DNA from: Tianweitania populi
GTDB lineage: Bacteria > Pseudomonadota > Alphaproteobacteria > Rhizobiales > Rhizobiaceae
Reading direction: 5' to 3'
NCBI RefSeq assembly: GCF_014652875.1
Contig: NZ_BMZQ01000002.1
Location: 62,001 to 126,000 of the forward strand
Length of the DNA stretch: 64,000 nucleotides
Part shown: one piece after another, positions 39,198 to 48,087 of the stretch
How positions within the stretch are numbered: position 1 is the first letter of the stretch
Layout of the letters: each line of letters opens with the position of its first letter
Notes under the pieces: model-generated
Database searches by the model: none
What the model was told of the DNA's origin: nothing
What the model saw: the letters and a program-made list of their open reading frames with translations, nothing else
Translations under genes and position numbers: made by a program

Positions 39198-40664
39198 ACC
39201 AAGCCAAAGACGGCGGGGCAGCGTGATCATGAACGCAGGCAGAGCGCCAAACAGGCTCCAGATCAGCATAGCGATCATCATCTGGGACACGTCCGCAACA
39301 CCGATCAGGTGGACCACCGCAGCGCCGACGATCAGGCACCAAAGCGCGCTCGCACCAAGGGCAATGCCGCAGTGCAGCCAATAACGTGTGCGCAAAGCGA
39401 GTGCCTGCTTCGTCAGCAAAGGCAAAACGATCCCCATTCCCAGCACTTCGCCGATCGCCAACCCGGCGGCCACTCCCGCAGCGCCAAAAGACTGAACCAG
39501 CAGCGATGCCAGCCCAAGCCCGACCAGAAGCTGCGCCGTCCAGGCTGCTGCATTGGGCTTGGCGCGATTGGAAAAAGCGAGAAGCTTTGCGACCGGCGCT
39601 GCGGGCGCAGCCGCCCAGCTGCCAAGCACCAGCCAGACCACGACAGTGGGATCATAGGCAGCATGATCGCTGGTCCAAACCGCTAACAACGGCTCGCTGA
39701 ACACCCACACGGCAGCACCCAGCACCCCGGCGGTCACCGAAAGCAGCCGGCCGGCTTCCTCGATTGGCTGCGTCACCGTGTCGGACGCCGCGTGCATCCG
39801 CCCTGCAAGTTCGACCCCGAGCGCGATGGACAACATCGTGGAAAGCTGGCGGGCAAAGCCGACCAGCGTGCGCAACAGCACGAAGCCTACCAACGCCGCG
39901 CCCCCAACGCCGGCCGTCCCCAGAAGCAGCACGGGCACTTGCAGCCAGATCACCGGCGCGCATTGTTCAAGCGCCAGCCACCGCGTGTTGCGCCAGGCGT
40001 CCCGCCACTCGCAGGCGCGGGGCCATGCCGGCACAAAGCGCAAATCGGGAAAGCACCGCTTGAGATCCCACACGGTGAGGGCGATGCCGAACACGATCTG
40101 GCACAAGATGTAAGCGGCGGCCAAGGCAGTCGGCCCTCCCCCCGCCAGCGCAACCAGTGCCGTCGCAAGAAGCAGGGCGAGCGTGCCAAGCAGCGTCACC
40201 ATCATGCCGCGCGCATAGCGGCCATGACCACGATACAGCTGCGACAGGCTGCCCCTCACCACCGCCAGGATGCTGAAGGCGGCAAGCAGAAGGAAGATCA
40301 GCCTGGCCTTATCGGCGCTCAGAAGCGTGGAAGGCAGATCAGCCACCGCCAGGAACACCAAAGCCGCTCCACCCAGCAGCATCGCCTGCATCGCGGCAAA
40401 ACCAAGCGCCACGCGCAGCATCCGGGAAAACCCGTGATGGTCGCCGAGCGCCGCCGCGCGCTGCCACACATTGCCGTAGTAGATGTTGAAGCCGAGCTCA
40501 CCCAGTTGCAGCAAACCGGCCGCGGACAGAAGCACCACCCAGTCGGAATAGAGCGCCGCACCCCAGTGATGAAGCAGCAGCCCCACCACCACGAAGCGGT
40601 CGAGGAAGCTTACCGCAAGCGCCAGGAGCTGGACGCCAAGGTTGCGGCCAACCTTGCTCAGCAA
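39156..40664 (-). CDS. Wzx-like oligosaccharide flippase
   Basis: 502 residues with about 12-14 membrane segments, MATE/MOP topology. It starts KVGRNLGVQLLALAVSFLDRFVVVGLLL and has LGELGFNIYYGNVWQRAAALGD. The protein would flip the lipid-linked repeat unit across the inner membrane for the Wzy polymerase. It is transcribed opposite to the neighbouring glycosyltransferases and shares a 275-base divergent intergenic region (40665-40939) with the bi-domain oxidoreductase gene; I see no further gene in that gap. Confidence 0.82.
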   Translation of the reverse strand: MLSKVGRNLGVQLLALAVSFLDRFVVVGLLLHHWGAALYSDWVVLLSAAGLLQLGELGFNIYYGNVWQRAAALGDHHGFSRMLRVALGFAAMQAMLLGGAALVFLAVADLPSTLLSADKARLIFLLLAAFSILAVVRGSLSQLYRGHGRYARGMMVTLLGTLALLLATALVALAGGGPTALAAAYILCQIVFGIALTVWDLKRCFPDLRFVPAWPRACEWRDAWRNTRWLALEQCAPVIWLQVPVLLLGTAGVGGAALVGFVLLRTLVGFARQLSTMLSIALGVELAGRMHAASDTVTQPIEEAGRLLSVTAGVLGAAVWVFSEPLLAVWTSDHAAYDPTVVVWLVLGSWAAAPAAPVAKLLAFSNRAKPNAAAWTAQLLVGLGLASLLVQSFGAAGVAAGLAIGEVLGMGIVLPLLTKQALALRTRYWLHCGIALGASALWCLIVGAAVVHLIGVADVSQMMIAMLIWSLFGALPAFMITLPRRLWLGLRLQKVLDQRQEA

Positions 40665-40939
40665 GGCAGTTTATCAGCTTGCCTGCGCACCCGCGGTATC
40701 GGCCGGCTAAGCTTTTTCGAGGCCAGCCCGGCAATTTGTCGCGCACGATGCTGGTTTCCCATCATGAACATCGTCATCGGCACAAGATCACCGAGATATA
40801 ACCAGCCGAGGCAGCCATGATTTTCAACTTACCGCATCCATCGAAGACACTTTGCCTTACTTGAAGTCGCGCCACGTTGCATATAGTAACTTCTTCATAG
40901 CCGCTTGGGATGTTTGGTTGGGGAGCCACAATCGCTCGC

Positions 40940-43042
40940 ATGAGGGTGGTGCTTCAACATCTCGGCGACGGCCGAACAGAGGTCGCAGATGCTGCCGCGC
41001 CGGCTTGCGGGCCGCATCAGCTTCTGGTGCGCACGTCTCGCACCTTGGTGTCGGCCGGCACCGAGCGCATGCTGCTCCAGTTCGGCAAAGCCAGCCTTCT
41101 CGGCAAGGCACGATCGCAGCCCGAAAAGGTGCGTCAGGTTCTACAAAAAGCACGAACAGACGGCATTCTGCCGACGCTGTCCGCCGTGCGCGCCAAGCTC
41201 GATCAGCCGCTGGCGCTCGGCTACTGCAATGTCGGCACGATCATCGAAGCCGGTTCAGGTACTTCCCATTTCCGGGTGGGCGACCGGGTCGCTTCTAACG
41301 GCGGTCACGCCGGCATTGTGGCGGTGTCGGCCAATCTCTCCGCCAAGGTGCCGGACAGCGTTTCGGACGAAGCCGCAGCCTTTACCGTGCTCGGCGCGAT
41401 CGCTTTGCAAGGCATTCGGCTGGCCGAGCCCACGCTCGGCGAAACGGTGGCGGTCATCGGTCTCGGCCTGATCGGCCTGCTCACCGTCCAGCTCCTGCGC
41501 GCCCACGGCTGCCGCGTGCTCGGCCTCGATCCCGATCCCGCCCGCCTGGCTCTGGCCAGCAGCTTCGGCGCCGAGGTGGTCGACCTTTCAGCGGGCAGCG
41601 ATCCCTTGCGCGAAGCCGCGCGCTTTTCGCGCGATCGCGGCGTCGATGCCGTCATTATCGCCGCCTCCACCGAAAGCAGCGCGCCGGTCTCCCAAGCCGC
41701 AGCGATGTGCAGCAAACGCGGCCGCATCGTTCTGGTCGGCGTCACCGGCCTGCAGCTGTCGCGCGCGGATTTCTACGAGAAGGAGCTGTCGTTCCAGGTC
41801 TCCTGCTCATACGGGCCCGGCCGCTATGATCCCGCTTACGAGGCCAAGGGACAGGATTACCCCGCCGGTTTCGTGCGATGGACTGCGCAGCGTAATTTTG
41901 AGGCCGTGCTCGATATGATGGCCGATGGCCGGCTCGATGTTGCACCGCTGATCTCGCACCGCTTTGCCATCTCCGAGGCCGAACAAGCCTATGCGCTGCT
42001 CGACAGCGATACGCCCACGCTCGGCGTTCTGCTCGATTTCGGCGGCGAGGATACGGCCCCGCCCGCTGCCCCGGCCATCCTGTCGCCCGCGCATGTGCCC
42101 GCTAACGGCACGCCCCGCATCGGCTTCGTCGGTGCCGGCGCTTATGCAACGAGCACGCTCCTGCCCGCGCTTAAGAGGGCCGGCGCACGGCTCGACATGG
42201 TGGCTTCCAACAGCGGCATCAGCGGCCTCCATGCCCAGCGCAAGTTCGGCATCGCACGCGCCACGACCGACGCTTCGGCCCTGATCGGTGATCCCGACAT
42301 CGACACCGTGGTGATCGCCACGCGCCATTCCAGCCATGCCGCCCTGACTTGCGCCGCCTTGCGCGCGGGCAAGCATGTGTTCGTGGAAAAGCCGCTGGCG
42401 CTCAGCCATGCCGAGCTTTCCGAGATCCAGGAAAGCTGGCGGGAAAGCCGCGCATTCGAGCGCCCGCCCTTGCTCACCGTCGGCTTCAATCGCCGCTTCG
42501 CGCCGCATGTCATCGCACTCAACAAAGCTCTCGCCTGCCGATCCGAACCGCCTGCCTTCATCATGACCGTGAACGCCGGCGCGCTGCCGCCGGATCATTG
42601 GACGCGAAGCGGAGAAGAGGGCGGCCGCATCGTCGGCGAGGCCTGCCACTTCGTGGACCTGCTCCGCCATCTTGCGAACAGCCCCATCAGCCAGGCGACG
42701 GCCACCGGGCGCGGTGACACCGCAAACCTGCAACTCGCCTTCGCAAACGGCGCCATCGGCACGATCCATTATCTCGCCAACGGCGCGCGCTCGTTTCCCA
42801 AGGAGCGCCTCGAAGTCTTCTGCGGCGGCTCGATCGTGGTGCTCGACAATTTCCGCAGGCTTTCGGCGCACAACTGGCGCGGCATCAAACCGACGCGGCT
42901 GTGGCAGCAGGACAAGGGACAGACATCTTGCGTCAGCGCCTTCCTGACTGCGGTTCAGAACGGAGACCCCGCTCCCATTCCGTTCGAGGAACTGGCCGAG
43001 GTCAGCGCCGTCACGATCGATCTTGCAGCCCAGCTTCGCTGA
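40940..43042 (+). CDS. Alcohol dehydrogenase / Gfo-Idh-MocA bi-domain oxidoreductase
   Basis: 700 residues fusing two NAD(P)-dependent enzymes. Residues 1-375 are a medium-chain dehydrogenase with Rossmann motif VAVIGLGLIGLLTVQLLRAHG; it has PLALGYCNVGTI but lacks the usual zinc-site GHE, so it is an unusual MDR. From about 393 there is a Gfo/Idh/MocA domain with IGFVGAGAYATSTLLPAL, HVFVEKPLALS and a C-terminal C-H-F-V-D-L segment. Such fusions sit beside heparinase-like genes in capsule loci and are believed to act on sugar nucleotides or uronates. ATG 40940 was chosen; the ORF is open from 40910. Confidence 0.88.
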   Translation: MRVVLQHLGDGRTEVADAAAPACGPHQLLVRTSRTLVSAGTERMLLQFGKASLLGKARSQPEKVRQVLQKARTDGILPTLSAVRAKLDQPLALGYCNVGTIIEAGSGTSHFRVGDRVASNGGHAGIVAVSANLSAKVPDSVSDEAAAFTVLGAIALQGIRLAEPTLGETVAVIGLGLIGLLTVQLLRAHGCRVLGLDPDPARLALASSFGAEVVDLSAGSDPLREAARFSRDRGVDAVIIAASTESSAPVSQAAAMCSKRGRIVLVGVTGLQLSRADFYEKELSFQVSCSYGPGRYDPAYEAKGQDYPAGFVRWTAQRNFEAVLDMMADGRLDVAPLISHRFAISEAEQAYALLDSDTPTLGVLLDFGGEDTAPPAAPAILSPAHVPANGTPRIGFVGAGAYATSTLLPALKRAGARLDMVASNSGISGLHAQRKFGIARATTDASALIGDPDIDTVVIATRHSSHAALTCAALRAGKHVFVEKPLALSHAELSEIQESWRESRAFERPPLLTVGFNRRFAPHVIALNKALACRSEPPAFIMTVNAGALPPDHWTRSGEEGGRIVGEACHFVDLLRHLANSPISQATATGRGDTANLQLAFANGAIGTIHYLANGARSFPKERLEVFCGGSIVVLDNFRRLSAHNWRGIKPTRLWQQDKGQTSCVSAFLTAVQNGDPAPIPFEELAEVSAVTIDLAAQLR

Positions 43043-43045
43043 CCC

Positions 43046-43096
43046 ATGCCGCTGATCGACATCATCACCGGCACGCGGCCGAACCGAAATGGTTAG
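43046..43096 (+). pseudogene. Remnant of a UDP-N-acetylglucosamine 2-epimerase (wecB) start
   Basis: Four bases after the bi-domain gene stop a 16-codon frame reads MPLIDIITGTRPNRNG and stops. The part IDIITGTRPN is the conserved N-terminal strand and phosphate loop of non-hydrolysing UDP-GlcNAc 2-epimerases (usually followed by F-M-K-I-A-P). The similarity stops abruptly after RPN, at about 43084, and the heparinase-like gene starts at 43089 inside it. I infer that a deletion removed the rest of the gene and joined the flanks. A chance match is possible but the start codon, spacing and motif position agree. Confidence 0.6.
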
Positions 43097-44735
43097 GATC
43101 AGCCTGTATTGGCGCACCATCCGGCACCTTCAAGCGCGGCAGATCTTCGGCCGCGTCTGGTTCAGGCTTTATTGCCCTCGCCCGAACATAAGCCCTGTAC
43201 CACCTCTACGCTCCGCTATCGGCTCCTGGTCAGAGCCAGTTCAGCGCGCCGTGAACATGACAAGCCCAAGTGCCTTCACATTCCTCAACGAGGCCGGCCT
43301 GCTAAATCCGAACAAGCCTTCTGCCGGCTGGGATGATCCGGCACGGTCAAAGCTTTGGCGCTACAATCTCCACTATTTCGACGATCTGAATGCAGAGCGG
43401 GCGGCTGATCGGCGTGGATGGCATGCGGCTTTGATCGGCGAATGGCTGAAGCATAATCCGCCCGGCCAGGGCACCGGTTGGGAGCCCTTTCCAACGTCGC
43501 TGCGCATCGTCAACTGGATCAAGGCTGCACTTGGCGGCTTCACCTTGCCGGCCGATGCCGCTCACAGCTTAGCCATCCAGACGCGCTGGCTTTCGCAACG
43601 GGTCGAACACCATCTTTCCGGCAATCATTTCCTGGCCAACGCCAAAGCCCTCTGCTTTGCCGGTGCCTTCTTCGAGGGCGCGGAAGCGGATGCCTGGTTC
43701 AGGCAGGGCAGTCGCATCCTGCAACGCGAGCTACCTAACCAAATCCTGCCGGATGGCGGCCATTACGAGCTCAGCCCCATGTATCACGCGCTGGTGCTGG
43801 AAGACCTTCTAGACCTCATCAATCTCAGCCGTCGCTTTGGCACGGATCAAGCGCTACAAGGGCTGTTCAAGGCGCGTATCAATCCCGTGCGCACCTGGCT
43901 CGCAGCGCTCTCTCATCCCGATGGTGAGATCGCCTTTTTCAACGACGCCGCGCTCGGCATCGCGCCCACACCGGCTACGCTGAACGCCTATGCGGCGCGT
44001 CTTGGCTTTGGCTCGGCAGCGGCCCTACTTCCGGGCGTAAAGGATCTCAAGCAGAGCGGCTATGTTCGCGTTACCCGTGGCCCCGCCGTTCTGTTGATCG
44101 ATGCAGCAGACGTCGGGCCTGTGCATCAGCCGGGTCATGCCCATGCCGACACCCTGTCGTTCGAGCTGTCGCTTCATGGCAAGCGCGTTCTGGTGAATGG
44201 CGGCACGTCCGAATACGGCACCGGGCCTGAGCGGCTGCGCCAGCGAGGCACAGCGGCGCACAACACGTTGACCATCGACGGGTTCGACTCGTCTGAAGTC
44301 TGGTCGGGCTTTCGTGTCGGCCGGCGCGCTCATCCACACGACCTGCACATCGTGCAGGGCCATAACGAGACCTCTATTACCGCGTCGCATGATGGCTATC
44401 GCTTCCTCCCCGGCAGCCCCATGCACCACCGCCGCTGGCGTCTTGGGGCTGGAACGCTGACCATCCAGGACGAGGTCTCAGGACCACCGCGCAAAGCGGA
44501 AGCGCGCTACCACTTCGCCCCTGATATCAAGCTTTACGCCCAGGGAAACTGCGGGATCGCGGAGCAAGCCGGCCGCCTTGTTCTGCGATGGGAGGTCGCG
44601 GAAGGGCTAGCCCGTATCGAGGCGGATACGCATCACCCCGGCTTTGGCGTTTCGCTTGCCGCGCAATGCTTGATCCTCGCTTGCGACAACAATCGCGCCA
44701 CACTGCGCCTTATCTTTGTTGAAGAAGGAACATAG
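43089..44735 (+). CDS. Heparinase II/III family protein
   Basis: 548 residues. The N-terminal alpha/alpha toroid region includes KLWRYNLHYFDDLNA and GNHFLANAKAL; the C-terminal beta domain has the family feature HQPGHAHADTLSFELSLHGKRVLVNGGTSEYGTG, including the His-Ala-His-Ala-Asp cluster. Family members are polysaccharide lyases of uronic-acid polymers. Within synthesis loci they likely trim or degrade mis-exported polymer in the periplasm, though no clear signal peptide is visible here. It begins inside the wecB remnant and may be driven by the bi-domain gene promoter. Confidence 0.88.
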   Translation: MVRISLYWRTIRHLQARQIFGRVWFRLYCPRPNISPVPPLRSAIGSWSEPVQRAVNMTSPSAFTFLNEAGLLNPNKPSAGWDDPARSKLWRYNLHYFDDLNAERAADRRGWHAALIGEWLKHNPPGQGTGWEPFPTSLRIVNWIKAALGGFTLPADAAHSLAIQTRWLSQRVEHHLSGNHFLANAKALCFAGAFFEGAEADAWFRQGSRILQRELPNQILPDGGHYELSPMYHALVLEDLLDLINLSRRFGTDQALQGLFKARINPVRTWLAALSHPDGEIAFFNDAALGIAPTPATLNAYAARLGFGSAAALLPGVKDLKQSGYVRVTRGPAVLLIDAADVGPVHQPGHAHADTLSFELSLHGKRVLVNGGTSEYGTGPERLRQRGTAAHNTLTIDGFDSSEVWSGFRVGRRAHPHDLHIVQGHNETSITASHDGYRFLPGSPMHHRRWRLGAGTLTIQDEVSGPPRKAEARYHFAPDIKLYAQGNCGIAEQAGRLVLRWEVAEGLARIEADTHHPGFGVSLAAQCLILACDNNRATLRLIFVEEGT

Positions 44736-44814
44736 CTCTTGTAAATCCCTGTGTGTTCGTCACAGTACCTTCTAAGTAGTTTTAGAGTATTTCGTGCCGA
44801 AAGCGTAGTGCGAC

Positions 44815-46068
44815 ATGCACATCCTGTTTCTCACAGACAATTTCACGCCTGAAGTGAATGCTCCGGCGAGCCGAAGCTTCGAGCACTGTCGTGAGTGGGT
44901 GAAGGCTGGTCATCGCGTCACAGTCATCACCGGCGTTCCAAACTTTCCGCGTGGCCAGGTTTTTCCCGGTTACCGCAATCGTCTTTGGCAAACGGAAGTC
45001 ATCGATAACATTCGTGTTGTGCGCGTCTGGACCTTCATCTGCGCCAATGAAGGCTTCCTCTGCCGCACGCTGGACTATTTCAGCTTCATGGTCACGGCCT
45101 TGCTTGCAGCCTTCTTCGTTCGAAGGATCGATGTGGTCGTGGGAACATCGCCGCAGTTCTTCACGGTCTGTGCTGCCTGGCTGGTCAGCGTTCTGCGCCG
45201 GGCGCCCTTCGTGTTCGAGTTGCGCGATCTGTGGCCGCAATCCATTCGGGTGGTCGGGGCCATGCAGGACGGCGTGCTGCTCAAAGCGCTCAGCCGCATC
45301 GAGCTGTTCCTGTATCATCGCGCCGCGCTGATCGTTGCCGTGACCCATTCCTTCAAGCGCATCTTGACGGCGCGGGGCGTCGATCCCGGCAAGATCGCGG
45401 TTGTGACGAACGGCGTGGATCTCCAGCGCTTTCAGCCTGCATCGAAGGATCCGTTGCTCGAAGCCGAGCTCGGCCTCACCAACCGCTTTGTCGCCGGCTA
45501 TATTGGGACGCATGGCCTGGCGCACGGTCTCGACACCGTTCTTGACGCTGCCCGCCAGTTGCGCGACCTAGGCGAAAGCGACGTCCGCATTCTGATGCTG
45601 GGCGACGGTGCGGAGAAGGCCGACCTTCAACGCCGCGCGAAGGCCGAGGATCTCCGCAATATCCTGTTCGTCGACACGGTGCCGAAGGATCAGGTCAGCC
45701 GCTACTGGTCCCTGCTCGATTGCTCGCTCATCCATCTGCGCCGGGACCCGCTGTTTCGGTCGGTCATTCCCTCGAAGCTGTTTGAAGCGATGGCAACCGG
45801 CATACCGGTTGTGCTTGGTGTCGAAGGCGAAGTGGCTGATATTGTTCGGCGTTATGAGGTCGGCGTCACGGTGCCGCCGGAAGATGCGCAGGCGCTTGTT
45901 GAAGCGGTCCTAGCCTTGCGCGACGATCCTGCTTGTCGCGCCACCATGGCGGAGAATGGTGCGCAGGCGGCGCGGCGCTTCAGCCGGCCGGCGCTGGCAC
46001 TCTCCATGCTGCAGGCGATCGAGGGTGTCGTGCAGCACGATTGCCTGCAGCAGACCAAAACGAGCTGA
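44815..46068 (+). CDS. WbuB-like family 4 glycosyltransferase
   Basis: 417 residues, GT-B. MHILFLTDNFTPEVNAPASRSFEHCREW and GVPNFPRGQVFPGY are typical of the WbuB group that transfers N-acetyl-L-fucosamine or similar deoxyamino sugars in O-antigen and capsule synthesis. The C-terminal half has VAGYIGTHGLAHGLDTVLDA and PSKLFEAMATGIPVVLGVEGEVADIV. Whether the sugar is L-FucNAc cannot be told. It follows the heparinase gene after 79 bases. Confidence 0.9.
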   Translation: MHILFLTDNFTPEVNAPASRSFEHCREWVKAGHRVTVITGVPNFPRGQVFPGYRNRLWQTEVIDNIRVVRVWTFICANEGFLCRTLDYFSFMVTALLAAFFVRRIDVVVGTSPQFFTVCAAWLVSVLRRAPFVFELRDLWPQSIRVVGAMQDGVLLKALSRIELFLYHRAALIVAVTHSFKRILTARGVDPGKIAVVTNGVDLQRFQPASKDPLLEAELGLTNRFVAGYIGTHGLAHGLDTVLDAARQLRDLGESDVRILMLGDGAEKADLQRRAKAEDLRNILFVDTVPKDQVSRYWSLLDCSLIHLRRDPLFRSVIPSKLFEAMATGIPVVLGVEGEVADIVRRYEVGVTVPPEDAQALVEAVLALRDDPACRATMAENGAQAARRFSRPALALSMLQAIEGVVQHDCLQQTKTS

Positions 46069-46095
46069 CCGGCTTACATCAGCCAGGTCAATGCG

Positions 46096-47262
46096 TTACG
46101 CCTGAGCAGGCGTCGCGTGCTCGTCTTCGTCCTGGGTGTCGAGCACGCCTTCCAGCGGTGCGCGCAGGCGCCAGGTCACGCGGCCCTCGCCCCGTTCCAT
46201 GGTTGCCGATCCGCCCAGGGACTGCGGCGCGACGCGGAGCAGAACCACGGAGCCGAAGCCGCGCCGTTGCGGCGTTTGGCTCGGTTCCGCTTCGAGGCCG
46301 GGAACGCTCTCATTCCAGGAAATTACGAACATTTCCTGCCCGTTTTCTTCCCGTTCTACGGTCCAATTGACCAAAACCTGGCCCGATTCACCCGACAAAG
46401 CGCCGTATTTTGCCGAATTTGTTCCGAGTTCATGGAACGCCATGCCGAGATTTTGCACGGCATTCGGACGAAGCAGAACGGGATCGCCGTCAAGCGTGAC
46501 CTGCTCCTCATGACCATAGGGTTCGAGCTGATGCTGGATCAGTTCGGCAAGACTCGCGCCCGACCATTCCGAGCTGACAAGCAGATCATGCGAACGCGCC
46601 AAGGCGAGGATGCGGTTTCGCAGCGTGGTTTCGAAGGCCTTGGGATCGGCCGTGGCTTTTGCCGTTTCACGGATGATCGAGTTGATCACGGCAAACTGGT
46701 TTTTCACGCGGTGGTTGATCTCGCGCAGCAGCAGCCGGATGCGGCGTTCGCTTTCCTTGGACGTGCTGATGTCGCGCGCCACTTTCGAGGCGCCGACGAT
46801 GACACCCTTGCGGTCGCGAATGGGGGACACGGTGATGGAGATATGGACGAGCGATCCATCCTTGCGGCAGCGGATCGTTTCGACGCTTTCCACCCGCTCG
46901 CCGCGCTTGATGCGGCTGATGATGTCCGTTTCCTCATCGTGAAGATGGGTCGGGATCAGCATGGTGATCGACCGCCCGACCGCTTCCTCGGCCGAATAGC
47001 CGAAAAGCCGCGTGGCGGCCGGGTTCCAGGTCTGGATGACGCTGTCCAGGTCCTTGCTGATGATCGCGTCGAAGGAGGATTCGACGATCGCCGCCAGTCG
47101 CGCATCGGCCAGTGGGTCCGATGGCAGTTCGACGTTATCCGGGCCTTTGACGGTCTCGGTCAAAGCTGAATTGCCTTTGTCGCGGTTGGTTGGCCGTGCA
47201 TCATTGATCCTGCCTGCCTGACAATGTTTTCCGCCAACCTCTTCGGGCCGGCCAAATCGCAA
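46096..47262 (-). CDS. PAS domain sensor histidine kinase of the HWE type
   Basis: Up to 388 residues. A PAS domain occupies about 60-170 (ARLAAIVESSFDAIISKDLDSVIQTWNPAATRLFGYSAEEAVG). It is followed by the kinase core with REINHRVKNQFAVINS (phospho-accepting His), FHELGTNSAKYGALS as the N box, and ISWNES where HWE proteins have W-x-E. Such kinases in Alphaproteobacteria sense light, redox or stress and often feed the PhyR/EcfG general stress response. The start is uncertain: the open frame begins at TTG 47262 and has no clear ribosome binding site; a TTG before LTETVKG is another option. Confidence 0.85.
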   Translation of the reverse strand: MRFGRPEEVGGKHCQAGRINDARPTNRDKGNSALTETVKGPDNVELPSDPLADARLAAIVESSFDAIISKDLDSVIQTWNPAATRLFGYSAEEAVGRSITMLIPTHLHDEETDIISRIKRGERVESVETIRCRKDGSLVHISITVSPIRDRKGVIVGASKVARDISTSKESERRIRLLLREINHRVKNQFAVINSIIRETAKATADPKAFETTLRNRILALARSHDLLVSSEWSGASLAELIQHQLEPYGHEEQVTLDGDPVLLRPNAVQNLGMAFHELGTNSAKYGALSGESGQVLVNWTVEREENGQEMFVISWNESVPGLEAEPSQTPQRRGFGSVVLLRVAPQSLGGSATMERGEGRVTWRLRAPLEGVLDTQDEDEHATPAQA

Positions 47263-47374
47263 TCACCACATTCAATAACCCGGCATACCCTATCCCCATC
47301 CAAGGGTTCAATGCGGTTTGTTCACGATTAGGAAAGAGCGCGCATCGCCAAGCGAAGGCTCGGCATCAACCCCT

Positions 47375-47701
47375 TCATCGCGCCTTGCGAGTTGGTGCGT
47401 TGAAGTCGGGCGGCTTGTTGCCGATCCAGCCTAGAAAACGCTGAATGGCGGGATTCTGCGTCAGGGAAACGCCGTCTTCGACATGCCGGGCAAGATCCAC
47501 ATTGGAGAAGGTCGCATGAATGGTGCGGTGGCAGATCGGATGAACGGGAACCGTCGTTCTCCCGCCCCGGCTTTTTGGAATGGGATGATGCCATTCAACC
47601 CGCTTGCCGAGAAGGCGTCCGCAGAGCCAACAGCTTTGCGGCGCGGCCTCTTCTGCAGCGCGCGCATCCTGTTCGTCGTCCCAGCGCGCTCTTCGGGCCA
47701 T
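47375..47701 (-). CDS. Small HNH endonuclease
   Basis: 108 residues. The HNH nuclease fold is visible: CWLCG zinc-knuckle half, EWHHPIPKSRGG, VHPICHRTIHA. The family contains nicking or restriction-type nucleases and also housekeeping proteins whose role is unknown; single small members like this are common in rhizobial chromosomes. It starts ARRARWDDEQDARAAEE, a charged helix. It lies upstream of the HWE kinase in the same direction but over 100 bases away. Confidence 0.85.
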   Translation of the reverse strand: MARRARWDDEQDARAAEEAAPQSCWLCGRLLGKRVEWHHPIPKSRGGRTTVPVHPICHRTIHATFSNVDLARHVEDGVSLTQNPAIQRFLGWIGNKPPDFNAPTRKAR

Positions 47702-47859
47702 GTCACCTGCAGATCTGATCGGTCCCGATCAGGTACGGTCGCTTTTGGCGCGTTTCAACCAGCATGCTGACATGCAGGTTGAGCGAGGCACCCACTCAAC
47801 CCACGACTTTCCTCATGCTCGAACCGAACCTTCAATTCGTTCGCCTGTTGAACAGATCT

Positions 47860-47960
47860 ATTTCTAATATAGAAACCTAAATAGGTTAATTTAGAAGCCA
47901 TTAATATAGTAATACATTGATCTATAATAAATATTCGCTCTAACTTTTGATAGTGCACGG
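47860..47960. promoter_or_regulatory. AT-rich palindromic intergenic region before the WavE operon
   Basis: In the 386-base gap 47702-48087 the base composition drops sharply. Palindromes TTCTAATATAGAA (47862-47874) and AACCTA-AA-TAGGTT (47874-47887) lie side by side, then TATAATAAATA. This could hold the promoter and operator of the WavE-kinase operon. No gene is supported in the gap. Confidence 0.45.
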
Positions 47961-48087
47961 TTACGAAAACTAGTCCACTTGCCCATTCTGGAAGTGGATA
48001 CTGCTGAATGCCCAAAGAAACACAGGCTCGCGCGTCGCGCGACACGATCGTCGAGCGTTCAGCCATTCAGTCGCTGCGCTGAACGTT

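Noticed and set aside
39792..40820. 342-codon plus-strand frame opposite the wzx-like gene
   Set aside because: Gln/Arg/His-rich shadow; the minus-strand frame has clear membrane helices.
47755..48066. 103-codon minus-strand frame in the AT-rich gap before the WavE operon
   Set aside because: It runs through the AT-rich palindromic region with no start context and no recognisable domain; more likely regulatory DNA.
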